Shown in pieces: positions 1 to 9,624 of a stretch of DNA of 31,044 nucleotides (position 1 is its first letter; each line of letters opens with the position of its first letter). The stretch comes from an uncultured Alphaproteobacteria bacterium (lineage in GTDB: Bacteria > Pseudomonadota > Alphaproteobacteria > HIMB59 > GCA-002718135), in contig CABYBP010000013.1 in NCBI GenBank assembly GCA_902517315.1, positions 1 to 31,044 on the forward strand. The letters are read 5' to 3'. The notes below the pieces were generated by a model. The model did not search any database and had not been told where the DNA came from. It worked only from the letters and a program-made list of their open reading frames with translations. The position numbers and the translations under genes were made by a program.

Positions 1-1
1 T

Positions 2-529
2 CCAAACCTAGATATTAATGATCGATTTATTTTAAAAAGTAAGGATATTTTAAATAAAAACAAAGAAAAATTAAATAATTTTTCTTTGAAATATAATCTT
101 GAAGAAACAATTGTTGTGATTGCAGATATTGATAACAATAAAGTTACTTATGATGTACTTTTATATTCTGGTAATAAATTTTTAGAAGAAAGAATAGAAT
201 ATGATAAATATCAATTAGATACTTTTTTTAAAATTTTAGAAGGTGAAACTCTTAATATTTGGAAAAAATTAAATCAAATTCAAAATAATTATTTAAACAC
301 AATTAACTGTGAAATTAGTTATTATAACATGCTTGAACTCAAAGAAATTAGAAAGAATTTAAATAATGTATCAATAATAAATAACTTAAATATTAAATCC
401 TTATCCTATAAAAAAATTAACTATGACATCCATTATTATGGTAATTTTAATATATTTATCAATATTTTGAATATGAATAATTTAAAAATTTTTAATAATC
501 AAAGCTCTTGTAATATTGCCTTGAAATGA
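2..529 (+). CDS. DUF2066-like protein, C-terminal part (5' end outside window)
   Basis: The reading frame is open from base 2 to the TGA at 527-529 (175 codons), so this is the 3' part of a longer gene. The TTG at 86 is not needed as a start, because the frame continues upstream without a stop. The visible part has no obvious membrane segment. It alternates short beta-like stretches with helices and ends with an YYGNF...L...L pattern. In many proteobacteria a DUF2066 protein of unknown function lies just upstream of hda, and the C-terminal pattern fits that family as I remember it. Its stop overlaps the hdaA start (ATGA), so the two are probably translationally coupled. The family call rests mainly on position and weak pattern; no function is claimed. 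Confidence 0.5.
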   Translation, partial: PNLDINDRFILKSKDILNKNKEKLNNFSLKYNLEETIVVIADIDNNKVTYDVLLYSGNKFLEERIEYDKYQLDTFFKILEGETLNIWKKLNQIQNNYLNTINCEISYYNMLELKEIRKNLNNVSIINNLNIKSLSYKKINYDIHYYGNFNIFINILNMNNLKIFNNQSSCNIALK

Positions 530-1152
530 CTAACCAAAAAAGTTTTAATTATCAGTTTAAAGATAATTTTAATGAATTAGATTTTTTTGTTAATAAAACA
601 AATTTCAATGCATTTAATAATATTATTTCAGATAATTTAAATTTAATATTTTTATACGGTCCTAATAAATCTGGAAAATCTTTTTTAGCTCATATTTGGA
701 AAAAAAATAATTATGCCATTCAATTAGAAAATAATTTTAAAATCTTTTTAGATAAAAAGTCTAATGTATTAATCGACAATATATCGAAATATAACGAAGA
801 AGATGTATTTTATATTGTAAATAATTGTATTTTAAATAAATTAAAAATTTTAATAACTTCTAATTTAAAAATCAATGAAATAGATTTTCAGTTTTTGGAT
901 TTATCTTCTAGATTGAAAACTTTTAATAATTTAGAAATTAATCAACCAAATGATGAAATGCTTTTAACAATTTTAACAAAATTATTAATTGATAAGCAAT
1001 TTATAATTAATTCTAATGATATTTTTGAATATATACTAAGAAGAGTTGATAGAAGTTATGAAGGTATACATAATATTGTTGCTAAACTTGATATTCTCAC
1101 GCTTGAAAAAAAAAGACAATTAACAATACCATTGATTAAAGAAATACTATAG
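526..1152 (+). CDS. hdaA: HdaA, DnaA-like AAA+ regulator of replication initiation
   Basis: A 208-residue AAA+ protein lacking the DNA-binding domain of DnaA. Hda proteins bind the sliding clamp and stimulate hydrolysis of DnaA-bound ATP, preventing re-initiation. The P-loop is GPNKSGKS at residues 45-52. A Walker B-like VLIDN lies at 81-85, where the usual second acidic residue is replaced by Asn. LSSRL at 126-130 matches box VII, so Arg129 is the expected arginine finger. The C-terminal helical lid (about 140-208) is present. The N-terminal clamp-binding motif seen in E. coli Hda is not obvious, although a QxxF-like stretch lies at residues 4-10. ATGA overlap with the preceding gene and an 11-base gap to aspS suggest co-transcription. 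Confidence 0.85.
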   Translation: MTNQKSFNYQFKDNFNELDFFVNKTNFNAFNNIISDNLNLIFLYGPNKSGKSFLAHIWKKNNYAIQLENNFKIFLDKKSNVLIDNISKYNEEDVFYIVNNCILNKLKILITSNLKINEIDFQFLDLSSRLKTFNNLEINQPNDEMLLTILTKLLIDKQFIINSNDIFEYILRRVDRSYEGIHNIVAKLDILTLEKKRQLTIPLIKEIL

Positions 1153-1163
1153 ATGAAGCAAAA

Positions 1164-2930
1164 ATGAACGAATATAGGACACATTTATGCTCTGAATTAT
1201 CAATAAATAATTTGGGTGAAAATGTTAAATTATCGGGTTGGTCTGATACTGTTAGGGATCATGGAAATTTATTATTTATAGATTTAAGAGATAATTATGG
1301 AATTACTCAATGTGTTATTGATGGCAAGCATCCTCTTTTTAATGAAATTAGTAAACTTAATAATGAAAGTGTAATTACCTTAAGTGGCAAAGTAGTTAAA
1401 AGATCAGATGACACAATTAATAAGAATCTTCAGACTGGTGAAATTGAGGTTCAAATTGAAAATTATAATATTTTGTCTAAATCTGACATTCTTCCTCTAC
1501 CTGTAAACTCGGATATAGAATATGGGGAAGAAATTAGACTTAAATATCGTTTTTTAGATTTAAGAAGAAATAAATTACATAAAAATATATTATTAAGAAA
1601 TAAAATTATTTCAAATTTCAGGAAAAAGATGATTGATAGAAATTTTGTTGAGTTTCAAACACCTATATTAACTTCATCATCACCTGAGGGTGCTAGAGAT
1701 TACTTAGTTCCATCTAGAATACATCAAGGCAAATTTTATGCCCTTCCTCAAGCTCCTCAACAATTTAAACAACTATTAATGATTGCTGGATTTGATAAAT
1801 ATTTTCAAATTGCACCATGTTTTAGAGATGAGGATAGCAGAGCAGATAGATCTCCGGGTGAATTCTATCAACTAGACTTTGAGATGAGTTTTGTAACTCA
1901 AGAAGATGTGTTTGATGCTATTGAGCCGGTTTTATTTGAAATATTTGATGAAAATAAGAAAAATAATGAAATTAAGGTAAGTACGTATCCATTTAGGAGG
2001 ATACCTTACAAGGAGTCAATGGAAGTTTACGGCTCTGATAAGCCTGATTTACGAAATCCACTTGTTATAGATGATTTTACAACTGTATTTAAAGGTTCTA
2101 ATTTTAAAATATTTAGTAATCAAATAGAAAAAGGATCAGTTGTTAAGGGAATAATTGTTAAAAATACTGGCGATCAACCAAGAAGTTTCTTTGATAAATT
2201 AAATAACTGGGCTAGAGAAGAGGGTGCTGCTGGATTAGGCTATATTTCATTTACAGAAAATAGTTTCAAAGGTCCTATTGCAAAGAATTTAAATGAAGAT
2301 CAATTATTTTTATTAAAACTTAAAGAAAATGATTCAATATTTTTTATATGTGATAAATTAAAAGAAGCGCAATTATTCTCTGGTAAGGTAAGAGAAAAAA
2401 TTTGTAATGATTTAAATTTACTTAATAAAAATTCTTTTGAATTTTGTTGGATTGTAGATTTTCCAATGTATGAAATTGATGAAAAAACTAATAAAATACA
2501 ATTTAGTCACAATCCTTTTTCCATGCCTCAAGGTGAGATGGAAGCTTTAGAAAAAAAAGATCCTCTTGAAATAAAAGCATATCAATACGATATTGTGTGT
2601 AATGGTGTAGAGTTATCTTCTGGCGCAATTAGAAATCATAAACCAGAAATTATGTATAAAGCCTTTGATATAGCTGGATATTCAAAAAAAGAATTAGAAG
2701 ATAAATTTTCAGGAATGCTCAATGCTCTCAAGTTTGGAGCACCTCCTCATGGGGGTAGTGCGCCTGGAATTGATAGAATTGTTATGTTACTTGCTGATGA
2801 GCCAAACATTAGAGAAGTAATAGCATTTCCAATGAATCAACAAGCTATGGATTTAATGATGGATGCCCCCGCAAGTATCGATAAAGAAAGATTAGAAGAA
2901 TTAGGTATTAAATTAATAGATAAAAATTAA
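1164..2930 (+). CDS. aspS: Aspartyl-tRNA synthetase, bacterial type
   Basis: A 588-residue class II synthetase charging tRNA-Asp in the cytosol. Residues 1-105 form the anticodon-binding OB fold. The catalytic core starts near the YRFLDLRR stretch (about 128-135). Motif 2 begins with FRDED at 220-224 and motif 3 has GIDR at 535-538. The insertion between motifs 2 and 3 matches the bacterial GAD domain in length. The [13 protein letters not shown] version of motif 2 is typical of alphaproteobacteria. His33 in the RDHG stretch is the residue associated with non-discriminating AspRS (which also charges tRNA-Asn for GatCAB), but the second marker position near residue 83 is Asp rather than Gly, so dual charging is only a possibility. 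The last 18 bases overlap the convergent permease gene. Confidence 0.97.
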   Translation: MNEYRTHLCSELSINNLGENVKLSGWSDTVRDHGNLLFIDLRDNYGITQCVIDGKHPLFNEISKLNNESVITLSGKVVKRSDDTINKNLQTGEIEVQIENYNILSKSDILPLPVNSDIEYGEEIRLKYRFLDLRRNKLHKNILLRNKIISNFRKKMIDRNFVEFQTPILTSSSPEGARDYLVPSRIHQGKFYALPQAPQQFKQLLMIAGFDKYFQIAPCFRDEDSRADRSPGEFYQLDFEMSFVTQEDVFDAIEPVLFEIFDENKKNNEIKVSTYPFRRIPYKESMEVYGSDKPDLRNPLVIDDFTTVFKGSNFKIFSNQIEKGSVVKGIIVKNTGDQPRSFFDKLNNWAREEGAAGLGYISFTENSFKGPIAKNLNEDQLFLLKLKENDSIFFICDKLKEAQLFSGKVREKICNDLNLLNKNSFEFCWIVDFPMYEIDEKTNKIQFSHNPFSMPQGEMEALEKKDPLEIKAYQYDIVCNGVELSSGAIRNHKPEIMYKAFDIAGYSKKELEDKFSGMLNALKFGAPPHGGSAPGIDRIVMLLADEPNIREVIAFPMNQQAMDLMMDAPASIDKERLEELGIKLIDKN

Positions 2931-3806
2931 TCCTGTTCCTAAAATTGCTATAATTGTTCCAACCCATGCACCATAAGAGGGTATTTTTTTTGTTAATATC
3001 CAAAGAAGAAATAATATCATTATTGGACTAGTTGAAGATAAAGTTGCAACAATACCTGCATCAGCTTTTTGTAATGCGATTAAAAGTAAACTCATACCTA
3101 AGGCCATTCCTAAAAAACCACTAAGAATTGATTGGTAAATAATTTTTACTGTAAGATTAACTTTTGTATTAAAAACTTCATAATTTAAAAAAAATGTAAA
3201 TGACAAAAAAATACATGAAATTGTTGTTCTAATTGCAGCTGAAGCTATTGGATCCGCTCCATCTGACAATATAGGTTTCATCATAACTAACCCAACTGCT
3301 TGGCATAAAGCGGCTCCAACGGATAAAATAATTCCTATATAAAGTGGACCTTCTACTTTTTCCCATCTATGATCAGATCCTTTTTTATCTCCATAGGAAA
3401 TTGCAAAAACAACTCCAAAAAAAACAACAAAACATCCAATAATACTTAGGGTTGAAGCAAGTTCATTTAGAAAAAAAATATTAATTACTACAGTAAAGGG
3501 AGCGGCTAATGAAAATAAAATATTATTTCTTCTCGGTCCAATTTTTTGTAATGCAATAAACAATAAAGTATCACCTAAGAATATCCCTACAATACCTGAA
3601 ATTATAATAATAGATAAGTAATCAACACTGATTGTATTCCAAGTATTTATATAAAATGTGTAAGTAACCAACATTATAGATACAAAAAATAATCTAAGAC
3701 GATTAAAAGCCAAACCACCAATAGTTCTTGTAACATCTGCTGACACTAAAGATGCCACTGCCCAACATATTGCAGCAGCCATTGCAATAAAGTAATAATA
3801 GATCAT
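2913..3806 (-). CDS. EamA-family (DMT) permease
   Basis: A 297-residue integral membrane protein with about ten hydrophobic segments in two repeats, each like an EamA domain. The first begins [13 protein letters not shown]; the second begins after the charged linker near residues 140-155 ([15 protein letters not shown]). The [16 protein letters not shown] and [17 protein letters not shown] stretches are typical of the fourth-fifth helix region of each repeat. Substrates of this family vary (amino acids, metabolites, drugs) and nothing here fixes one. The ATG at 3806 begins directly before the first membrane segment. It lies 8 bases downstream of the small membrane gene at 3815-4003, so the two probably share a transcript. 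Its 3' end overlaps aspS by 18 bases, tail to tail. Confidence 0.85.
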   Translation of the reverse strand: MIYYYFIAMAAAICWAVASLVSADVTRTIGGLAFNRLRLFFVSIMLVTYTFYINTWNTISVDYLSIIIISGIVGIFLGDTLLFIALQKIGPRRNNILFSLAAPFTVVINIFFLNELASTLSIIGCFVVFFGVVFAISYGDKKGSDHRWEKVEGPLYIGIILSVGAALCQAVGLVMMKPILSDGADPIASAAIRTTISCIFLSFTFFLNYEVFNTKVNLTVKIIYQSILSGFLGMALGMSLLLIALQKADAGIVATLSSTSPIMILFLLWILTKKIPSYGAWVGTIIAILGTGLIFIY

Positions 3807-3814
3807 ATTATTTA

Positions 3815-4003
3815 TTAAAATAAACTTAAAATAAATTTAATTGGTATTGATAAATATTCACCCAAAAGATGTTCTTGTAATGCAAATCTTTTAATTAATC
3901 CTGTAGCTCTTAATATTGCATATATTACTAAAGCCCATAAATAAATTCCAAAAATAAAATTTATGTATGATATTATTTTTTTAAATTTGTTATAATAATT
4001 CAT
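3815..4003 (-). CDS. Small membrane protein, 62 residues, unrecognised
   Basis: This small frame fills the gap between the EamA gene and the DNA glycosylase almost exactly. The protein starts with a basic segment (NYYNKFKK), then one or two hydrophobic stretches (about 10-33 and 50-62) separated by a polar loop with RFALQEHLLGEY. Its start codon CAT at 4001-4003 abuts the ATG of the opposite-strand gene at 4004, giving CATATG. No function is recognised. A 62-codon open frame is unlikely by chance in DNA this AT-rich, where stops should be frequent. However, AT-rich DNA also produces hydrophobic Ile/Phe/Leu-rich frames, so conservation would be needed to confirm it. Confidence 0.5.
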   Translation of the reverse strand: MNYYNKFKKIISYINFIFGIYLWALVIYAILRATGLIKRFALQEHLLGEYLSIPIKFILSLF

Positions 4004-4621
4004 ATGAAACCTAAATATTGGAATAAAGGTAAGATTTATCTATCAAATAAAGATAAAGTTTTGAAGAAATTAATTCAAACTTATAGGAATGAATATTTAA
4101 ATCTAAATTCTAATTATTTTCATTCATTAATTAATTCAATAATTGGTCAACAAATATCAGTATCTGCAGCTTATTCGATGAAAACTAAATTTTTTAAACT
4201 TAAAAGCAATATAACACCACAAACTGTATCTAAATTACGTACTTCAGATTTACGAAAATGTGGTCTATCAAGACAAAAAATTTTGTATATAAGAAATATT
4301 TCTAAATTTTTTTTACAAAACAAGAATTTCATAAAAAATATTAATAAATCTTCTGAAGAAGAAATTTATAATCATTTAATTGAAATAAAAGGAGTAGGAA
4401 ATTGGACTATTCATATGTTTTTGATGTTTAGTTATGGAAGTTCAAATATTTTTCCAACAGGTGATTTAGGGTTTTTAAAAGCTATTTCAAAACTTTATAA
4501 AGTTCAACTTCCTATAAGTGAAAGAAAACTTAAATTGCTTTATAAAAAATGGAGCCCATATAGTTCACAAGCCACATGGTATTTATGGAGATCATTAGAC
4601 CCCATTCCAGTTAATTATTGA
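4004..4621 (+). CDS. AlkA-like DNA-3-methyladenine glycosylase (HhH-GPD)
   Basis: A 205-residue base-excision repair glycosylase of the HhH-GPD superfamily, removing alkylated purines from DNA. Residues 40-52 carry the conserved SLINSIIGQQIS stretch. The helix-hairpin-helix is IKGVGNWTI (128-136). The catalytic aspartate is Asp154 in FPTGDLGFLKA. It lacks the N-terminal extra domain of E. coli AlkA (282 residues), like the shorter bacterial glycosylase-II family members. The start at 4004 is supported by the N-terminal YW...YLS.KD pattern of the family. No ribosome-binding site is possible outside the neighbouring gene, because the opposite-strand gene starts at 4003. Its last 11 bases overlap puuD tail to tail. 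Confidence 0.88.
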   Translation: MKPKYWNKGKIYLSNKDKVLKKLIQTYRNEYLNLNSNYFHSLINSIIGQQISVSAAYSMKTKFFKLKSNITPQTVSKLRTSDLRKCGLSRQKILYIRNISKFFLQNKNFIKNINKSSEEEIYNHLIEIKGVGNWTIHMFLMFSYGSSNIFPTGDLGFLKAISKLYKVQLPISERKLKLLYKKWSPYSSQATWYLWRSLDPIPVNY

Positions 4622-6053
4622 TATTTGCTCCTTGCTCTATCCAAACTTTTAATATCTCTCTTTCATTTTTTGTAATACCAGTAAGATTATTCGGAGGCAT
4701 GATTTCAGCATCAATAGCCTGAGCTTTTATTAATTTTATATTATTTACAATATCTTGAGCCGTATCATATACAACTCCTTTTGGTGCCGCTTCAATACCT
4801 TCAAAAGTTGGGTATTTGGCATGACATGTTCCACATCTGTATTTAATTATATTTTGTACCTCATTGAAACTAATTAATTCTAAAGAAAGAGATGCATTTG
4901 CATCTTTTTTTTCAAATATTGAAAGACTACTTAAAGTCATTAAAAAAAACATGATTAAACCAGCTGATGGTAAAATCCAAAATTTATATTGTTTTTTATT
5001 TCTTAAATTAAAGTAATGGCGAGTTAAAATGCCAGCTATCGATATAACAGCTAATATTAACCAATTATTTACTGCCCCATACGTAAAAGAAAAATGTGAG
5101 CTAATCATGATAAATAATATAGGTAGTGTAAAATAATTATTATGTATTGATCTGTTTTTTGCTTCTAATGAAAGATTTAAATTTGGCTTTTGCTTATTTT
5201 CAGCTGATGAAACAAGATTTCTTTGTGCAGGAATAATTACTCTAAAAACATTAGCCGCCATAATGGTGCCAATAATTGCTCCAACATGTATGTATGCAGC
5301 TCTTGATCCATAAATTTGGGTTAAAAAATAACTTAATAATACAAATAATAAAACACCAGTTGCAATCAAAGTTTGTTCATTATCTTTTAAAACATTTTTA
5401 CAAAGATAATCATATAGAAGCCAAGATCCTATAAGTAAGAATATAGATATTAATATTGCTTGAAAGGGTGTTAATATAATACCGCTTGCTCCCAACATCA
5501 TAGAGCTTGCATTTAAGTAATAAACTAAAATAAGTAGTACAAAACCACTTATCCAAGTTGCATACGCCTCCCATTTAAACCAATGAAGAACTTTTGGAAG
5601 TTTTTTAGGAGGTCCTTTTAACTTTTCAATTCTATAAAACCCACCTGAATGAACAGACCATAAATAACCATCAAGATGTTTAAAATCTGGATCATCTCTT
5701 TCAAGCCTGCTATCCAGCCAATTAAAATAAAATGATGTTCCAATCCACGCTACACCAACAATTATATGAACCCATCTAACAATTAAATGTAACCACTCAG
5801 AATATACTGCAAATAATGTTTCCGTTGGAACGCCTAAATTATAAAAAGCTGCAGTAAAAGATATGACTATAGTTGTTGCAATTACAATATAGAGCCTTTG
5901 TTCTTTAGATTTTAAACCTGAAAATGTTCCAAGGATAAAAAATAATAATAAACCTAATAAAGCCGATGCTGGTAGCGACAAAAGTAAATTATGAAAAAAG
6001 GTTTGAAAGTCATAAGATTGAACTGGTGCAACAATTTTAAGAAATAATTCCAT
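4611..6053 (-). CDS. puuD: PuuD, membrane urate oxidase with C-terminal cytochrome c
   Basis: A 480-residue protein that oxidises urate to 5-hydroxyisourate. The N-terminal part (about 1-380) has eight or nine membrane segments and contains the SEWLHLIVRWVHIIVGVAWIG region with several histidines, typical of the urate hydroxylase PuuD family. A C-terminal c-type cytochrome domain has the haem-binding CGTCH at 407-411, and Met452 in EIMPPNN is the likely axial ligand. In this family electrons pass to the cytochrome and the respiratory chain instead of making hydrogen peroxide as soluble uricase does. It is the last gene of the minus-strand purine operon, one base after guaD. No terminator is seen beyond it; the convergent glycosylase gene overlaps by 11 bases. 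Confidence 0.93.
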   Translation of the reverse strand: MELFLKIVAPVQSYDFQTFFHNLLLSLPASALLGLLLFFILGTFSGLKSKEQRLYIVIATTIVISFTAAFYNLGVPTETLFAVYSEWLHLIVRWVHIIVGVAWIGTSFYFNWLDSRLERDDPDFKHLDGYLWSVHSGGFYRIEKLKGPPKKLPKVLHWFKWEAYATWISGFVLLILVYYLNASSMMLGASGIILTPFQAILISIFLLIGSWLLYDYLCKNVLKDNEQTLIATGVLLFVLLSYFLTQIYGSRAAYIHVGAIIGTIMAANVFRVIIPAQRNLVSSAENKQKPNLNLSLEAKNRSIHNNYFTLPILFIMISSHFSFTYGAVNNWLILAVISIAGILTRHYFNLRNKKQYKFWILPSAGLIMFFLMTLSSLSIFEKKDANASLSLELISFNEVQNIIKYRCGTCHAKYPTFEGIEAAPKGVVYDTAQDIVNNIKLIKAQAIDAEIMPPNNLTGITKNEREILKVWIEQGANINN

Positions 6054-6054
6054 T

Positions 6055-6522
6055 TTAATATCTTATTTTATTTTCTTCTTTTTCCCAAATATTAAATGCT
6101 TTTATTGCCTCATCAGGTGATAATTGACTTATAGGAATTTTTCTTTCTTTCATTTCTAGTGATAGTTCATCATAAATAAACTTGTCATCAAATTTAATTT
6201 TTGCAGCATCTTCTCTAGAATTACCATAATATACTTTGTCTATATGTGACCAATATATCGCACTCAAGCACATAGGACATGGTTCGCAACTGGAATACAA
6301 TTCACAACCTTCTAAGTTAAATGTATTTAATTTTTGACATGCATTTCTAATAGCAACAATTTCAGCATGAGCAGTAGGATCATTATTAAATGTTACTCTA
6401 TTTACTCCCTCTGCAATAATTTCATTTTCTTTTACAATAACACATCCAAAAGGGCCTCCATTATTTTTGATATTATCAATTGATAGTGAAATAGCTCTTT
6501 TCATAAAATCAATGTTTGTCAT
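6055..6522 (-). CDS. guaD: Guanine deaminase (cytidine-deaminase fold)
   Basis: A 155-residue zinc enzyme converting guanine to xanthine plus ammonia. Zinc ligands are His52 in HAEIVAIR and Cys82 and Cys85 in CEPCPMC; Glu54 is the proton shuttle. The sequence after the zinc site (SHIDKVYYGNSREDAA, then IPISQLSPDEA) and the C-terminal extension with F..W resemble Bacillus GuaD more than TadA or cytosine deaminases. Length fits that family (156). It overlaps xdhC by 4 bases and precedes puuD by one base, so it belongs to the xanthine-to-urate operon, which agrees with guanine as substrate. A broader nucleobase deaminase activity cannot be excluded. Confidence 0.88.
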   Translation of the reverse strand: MTNIDFMKRAISLSIDNIKNNGGPFGCVIVKENEIIAEGVNRVTFNNDPTAHAEIVAIRNACQKLNTFNLEGCELYSSCEPCPMCLSAIYWSHIDKVYYGNSREDAAKIKFDDKFIYDELSLEMKERKIPISQLSPDEAIKAFNIWEKEENKIRY

Positions 6523-7349
6523 ATAACTTCTTTAATTTTATTATTTGATAAATGTTTTAAGCTATTTTTTATTGATATTATTCTTGTAATAATTGAGAAA
6601 GCTATTTCATTTGGATCTTTTGAATTACCAATATCAATTCCAATCGGACATTCAATTTTCTCAACTATTGATTTATTATGACCATTATCGATTAATCTTT
6701 TATAAAACCTTTTTTTCTTTGTAAGAGATCCAACTAAACCAACAAAAGTATTATTTTTTTTCAAAATTTCATTTAATATTTTTAAGTCATAATCATGACT
6801 GTGAGTTAATACTATAAAATAAGAATTATCTTCTAGTTTTGATACAATCTCCCATGGTTTTTTCGAAAGTAAATAATTTATATCTTTGATATTCGTCATT
6901 TTTAAATAATCTTCTCTTGAATCAATTATAAAAGTATTAAAATTAATATTTTCTAATTTAGAAATTAACGCTTGACCAATATGTCCTGATCCAAAGACAT
7001 ATAAGTTAGATTTAAAATCATTAACAAAATTTTCATTTTTTAATGCGTCTTTGGAATTATTATGTAAGCTTAATTTAACTTGTACGTATCCACCACAACA
7101 TTGTCCAATTCCTGGCCCAAGCGGAATATTCATTACTTTATTTGCTATATTATTATCAATTAATTTTTTCGCTTCATCGATAACTAAATATTCTAAGTTT
7201 CCGCCACCGATAGTTCCAAAGATAGTATCAGTAGAGATTAATATAATGTCATCTAAATTATTGGGAGATGATCCTTTAACCTCAATAATTTTAGCTTTAA
7301 CTATTTTACTATCAAAATTTATATTTTTACTTAATTTTTTAAGATACAT
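6519..7349 (-). CDS. xdhC: XdhC, molybdenum cofactor insertion protein for xanthine dehydrogenase
   Basis: A 276-residue protein of the XdhC/CoxI family. Family members bind the molybdenum cofactor, assist its sulfuration, and insert it into XdhB, without being part of the mature enzyme. The N-terminal domain has VKGSSP (24-29), GTIGGGNLE (45-53) and the GQCCGG cysteine pair (82-87). The second half is a Rossmann-like domain starting with VFGSGHIGQAL (G120, G122, G125), followed by THSHDYDL and GLVGSLTKKKR. The ECPIGIDIG stretch near the C terminus is characteristic. It sits one base after xdhB and overlaps guaD by 4 bases, placing it exactly where XdhC is found in xanthine dehydrogenase operons. 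Confidence 0.95.
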   Translation of the reverse strand: MYLKKLSKNINFDSKIVKAKIIEVKGSSPNNLDDIILISTDTIFGTIGGGNLEYLVIDEAKKLIDNNIANKVMNIPLGPGIGQCCGGYVQVKLSLHNNSKDALKNENFVNDFKSNLYVFGSGHIGQALISKLENINFNTFIIDSREDYLKMTNIKDINYLLSKKPWEIVSKLEDNSYFIVLTHSHDYDLKILNEILKKNNTFVGLVGSLTKKKRFYKRLIDNGHNKSIVEKIECPIGIDIGNSKDPNEIAFSIITRIISIKNSLKHLSNNKIKEVI

Positions 7350-7350
7350 T

Positions 7351-9624
7351 TTAATGCAAACTTTTTAATATATTTTCAGCAGTAGCAGGTGCAATTAAAT
7401 TTTCAGAATTTTTTCCTTTATTGGCATTATATACTGCGTCCTTTAATGCAATAAAACTTGAAATTGCTAGCATAAATGGTGGCTCTCCAACAGCTTTAGA
7501 GCGATTAATAACCTTTTCTTTATTAAAACCACGATCATAAATTTCGACATTAAATTTAAATGGTGTCTCTCCTGCAGTTGGTATTTTGTAAGTAGAAGGA
7601 CTATGAGTTGTTAGAACTCCATTTGATTTCCAAGACACTTCTTCAGTTGTAAGCCAACCTAATCCTTGAATATAACCACCTTCAATTTGCCCCTTATCAA
7701 TTCTGTTATTGATAGAATTACCAACATCATGAATTATATCAACTTGAAGAATTTTATTTTCACCTGTTAATTTATCAATGATTACTTCTGTTACCGCTGC
7801 TCCATAAGTAAAATATAAAAATGGTCTACCTTGAAGTGTTTTTGTATTTACATTTATTTTGTTAGTTTTATAGAAACCTGAAGATGACAATGGGATTCTA
7901 TTTAAGTAAGCAGTATTTATTAATTCTTTAAAAGATATTTTTCTTTTATCAAAATAAACAAAATTATTTTCATATTTTATTTTGCTATTTGTTTTAAAAT
8001 AATCATAAATAAATTCATTTAGACCTGATTTAATATTATTTATAGCGTTAACAATTGCTGCTCCATTTATATCAGTTGTAGCTGATGCTGCACTTGCTGA
8101 TGTGTTAGGCACTTTTTCAGTGTCCGTTGAAGAGATTTTTATGTGTTCGTAATTAAGTCCAAATTCATTTGAAGCCACTAAAGCAAGTTTTGTCATCAAT
8201 CCTTGACCCATTTCAATTCCTCCATGATTTAAATGAATGGATCCATCAGTGTATATATGAACTAAGGCACCACCTTGGTTTAAATGAGTAGTTGTAAATG
8301 ATATTCCAAACTTTACAGGCGTTATTGCTATTCCTTTTTTTAAAACTTTATTTATTTTATTAAAATTATCAATTTCTATTTTTCTTTTTTTGTAATTAGA
8401 TTTTTTAATTAGTTTATTAAAAATATCTTCAATCACATTGTCAGTAATTTTCATCCCATAATGAGTAGTATTTTTAACTTTATCTTTATAAAAATTAATT
8501 TTTCTTATTTCACTTGCTTCTCGATTTAATTTTTGAGCAATGTTTTCAATTATATTTTCAATACAAAACATTCCTTGAGGACCACCAAATCCACGAAAAG
8601 CTGTATTAGAAACAGTATTTGTTTTACATCTATACGAATTAATTTCTATATTTGGTAAGAAGTAGGCATTATCTATATGATAGATGGCTCTATCATTTAT
8701 AGCTCCTGATAAATCTGGAGAGATACCGCATCTCGATGCCATCATTATTTTTAGAGCAAGTATTTCACCACTATTATTAAAACCTACTTCATAATCAAAT
8801 AAAAAATCATGTCTTTTTCCAGTCATGATCATATCATCATCTCTATCGACTCTTAACTTTACTGGTTTAGATAACTTTTTTGCTGCAATGCTTGTAATGG
8901 CTGCAAACAAAAAAGATTGTGTTTCTTTTCCTCCAAAACCACCACCAATTCTTCTTACTATCACATGGATACTATTGTAATTTTGTTTAAGAACTTTACC
9001 GATAATTTGCTGTGTTTCTGATGGATGTTGTGTTGAAGAATAAACTAAAAAATTATTATCTTCTTGTGGAATAGTCATTGCAATTTGACCTTCTAAATAA
9101 AAATGATCTTGACCCCCTGAATACAATTTACCTTTTAGAATGTTGTCAGATTTTTTAAACCCATCTTTTATATCTCCTCTAGTTAGATGCTTCGGTTTTA
9201 AAACAAATGATTTTTTCTTTAATGCTTCTTCAATTGAAACAATTGGTTTAGATATTTTTAAGTCTATTTTTACTTTTAATGCAGCTTTTTTTGCTAAATT
9301 ATTGGTCTTTGCTATAACTGCAAAAATTGGTTGCCCATAATATTCTATATTTTTTGAAGTAAATATTTTATCTCCCTTAAATATTGGTCCAACATCATTT
9401 ATACCTTCAATGTCTTTTTCAGTAATAATGTCTACTACACCTTCTGAAGATAAAACATCTTTATAATCAATTTTTTTTATTACTCCTTTACTGCAATTAC
9501 TGTATCCAATTACTGAGTGAAGTAAATTTTTAGGTTCTGATATATCATCAGTATAAATTGCTTTTCCAGTAACATGTTTTACTGCACTTTCATGTTCAAT
9601 ATTTTTTGTAAATATTTTATCCAT
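7351..9624 (-). CDS. xdhB: Xanthine dehydrogenase, molybdopterin-binding subunit
   Basis: A 757-residue large subunit of a split xanthine dehydrogenase, oxidising hypoxanthine and xanthine to urate. Motifs are in normal order: GGGFGGKETQS (227-237), DRAIYHIDNAY (311-321), AFRGFGGPQG (342-351), GISF (440-443), MGQG (472-475) and VGEPP. Aligned by motif with the bovine enzyme, Glu234, Arg312, Phe346, Phe443 and Glu714 correspond to Glu802, Arg880, Phe914, Phe1009 and Glu1261. These are the purine-binding and catalytic residues, so a true xanthine dehydrogenase is much more likely than an aldehyde or CO dehydrogenase. The start overlaps the xdhA stop (TAATG). Cytosolic heterodimer or dimer of dimers with XdhA. 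Confidence 0.97.
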   Translation of the reverse strand: MDKIFTKNIEHESAVKHVTGKAIYTDDISEPKNLLHSVIGYSNCSKGVIKKIDYKDVLSSEGVVDIITEKDIEGINDVGPIFKGDKIFTSKNIEYYGQPIFAVIAKTNNLAKKAALKVKIDLKISKPIVSIEEALKKKSFVLKPKHLTRGDIKDGFKKSDNILKGKLYSGGQDHFYLEGQIAMTIPQEDNNFLVYSSTQHPSETQQIIGKVLKQNYNSIHVIVRRIGGGFGGKETQSFLFAAITSIAAKKLSKPVKLRVDRDDDMIMTGKRHDFLFDYEVGFNNSGEILALKIMMASRCGISPDLSGAINDRAIYHIDNAYFLPNIEINSYRCKTNTVSNTAFRGFGGPQGMFCIENIIENIAQKLNREASEIRKINFYKDKVKNTTHYGMKITDNVIEDIFNKLIKKSNYKKRKIEIDNFNKINKVLKKGIAITPVKFGISFTTTHLNQGGALVHIYTDGSIHLNHGGIEMGQGLMTKLALVASNEFGLNYEHIKISSTDTEKVPNTSASAASATTDINGAAIVNAINNIKSGLNEFIYDYFKTNSKIKYENNFVYFDKRKISFKELINTAYLNRIPLSSSGFYKTNKINVNTKTLQGRPFLYFTYGAAVTEVIIDKLTGENKILQVDIIHDVGNSINNRIDKGQIEGGYIQGLGWLTTEEVSWKSNGVLTTHSPSTYKIPTAGETPFKFNVEIYDRGFNKEKVINRSKAVGEPPFMLAISSFIALKDAVYNANKGKNSENLIAPATAENILKSLH

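Noticed and set aside
86..529. Complete gene starting at TTG 86
   Set aside because: The frame is open back to base 2, so the TTG is internal to a longer gene cut by the window edge.
9140..9340. 66-residue plus-strand frame opposite xdhB
   Set aside because: Shadow of the xdhB coding sequence with no support of its own.
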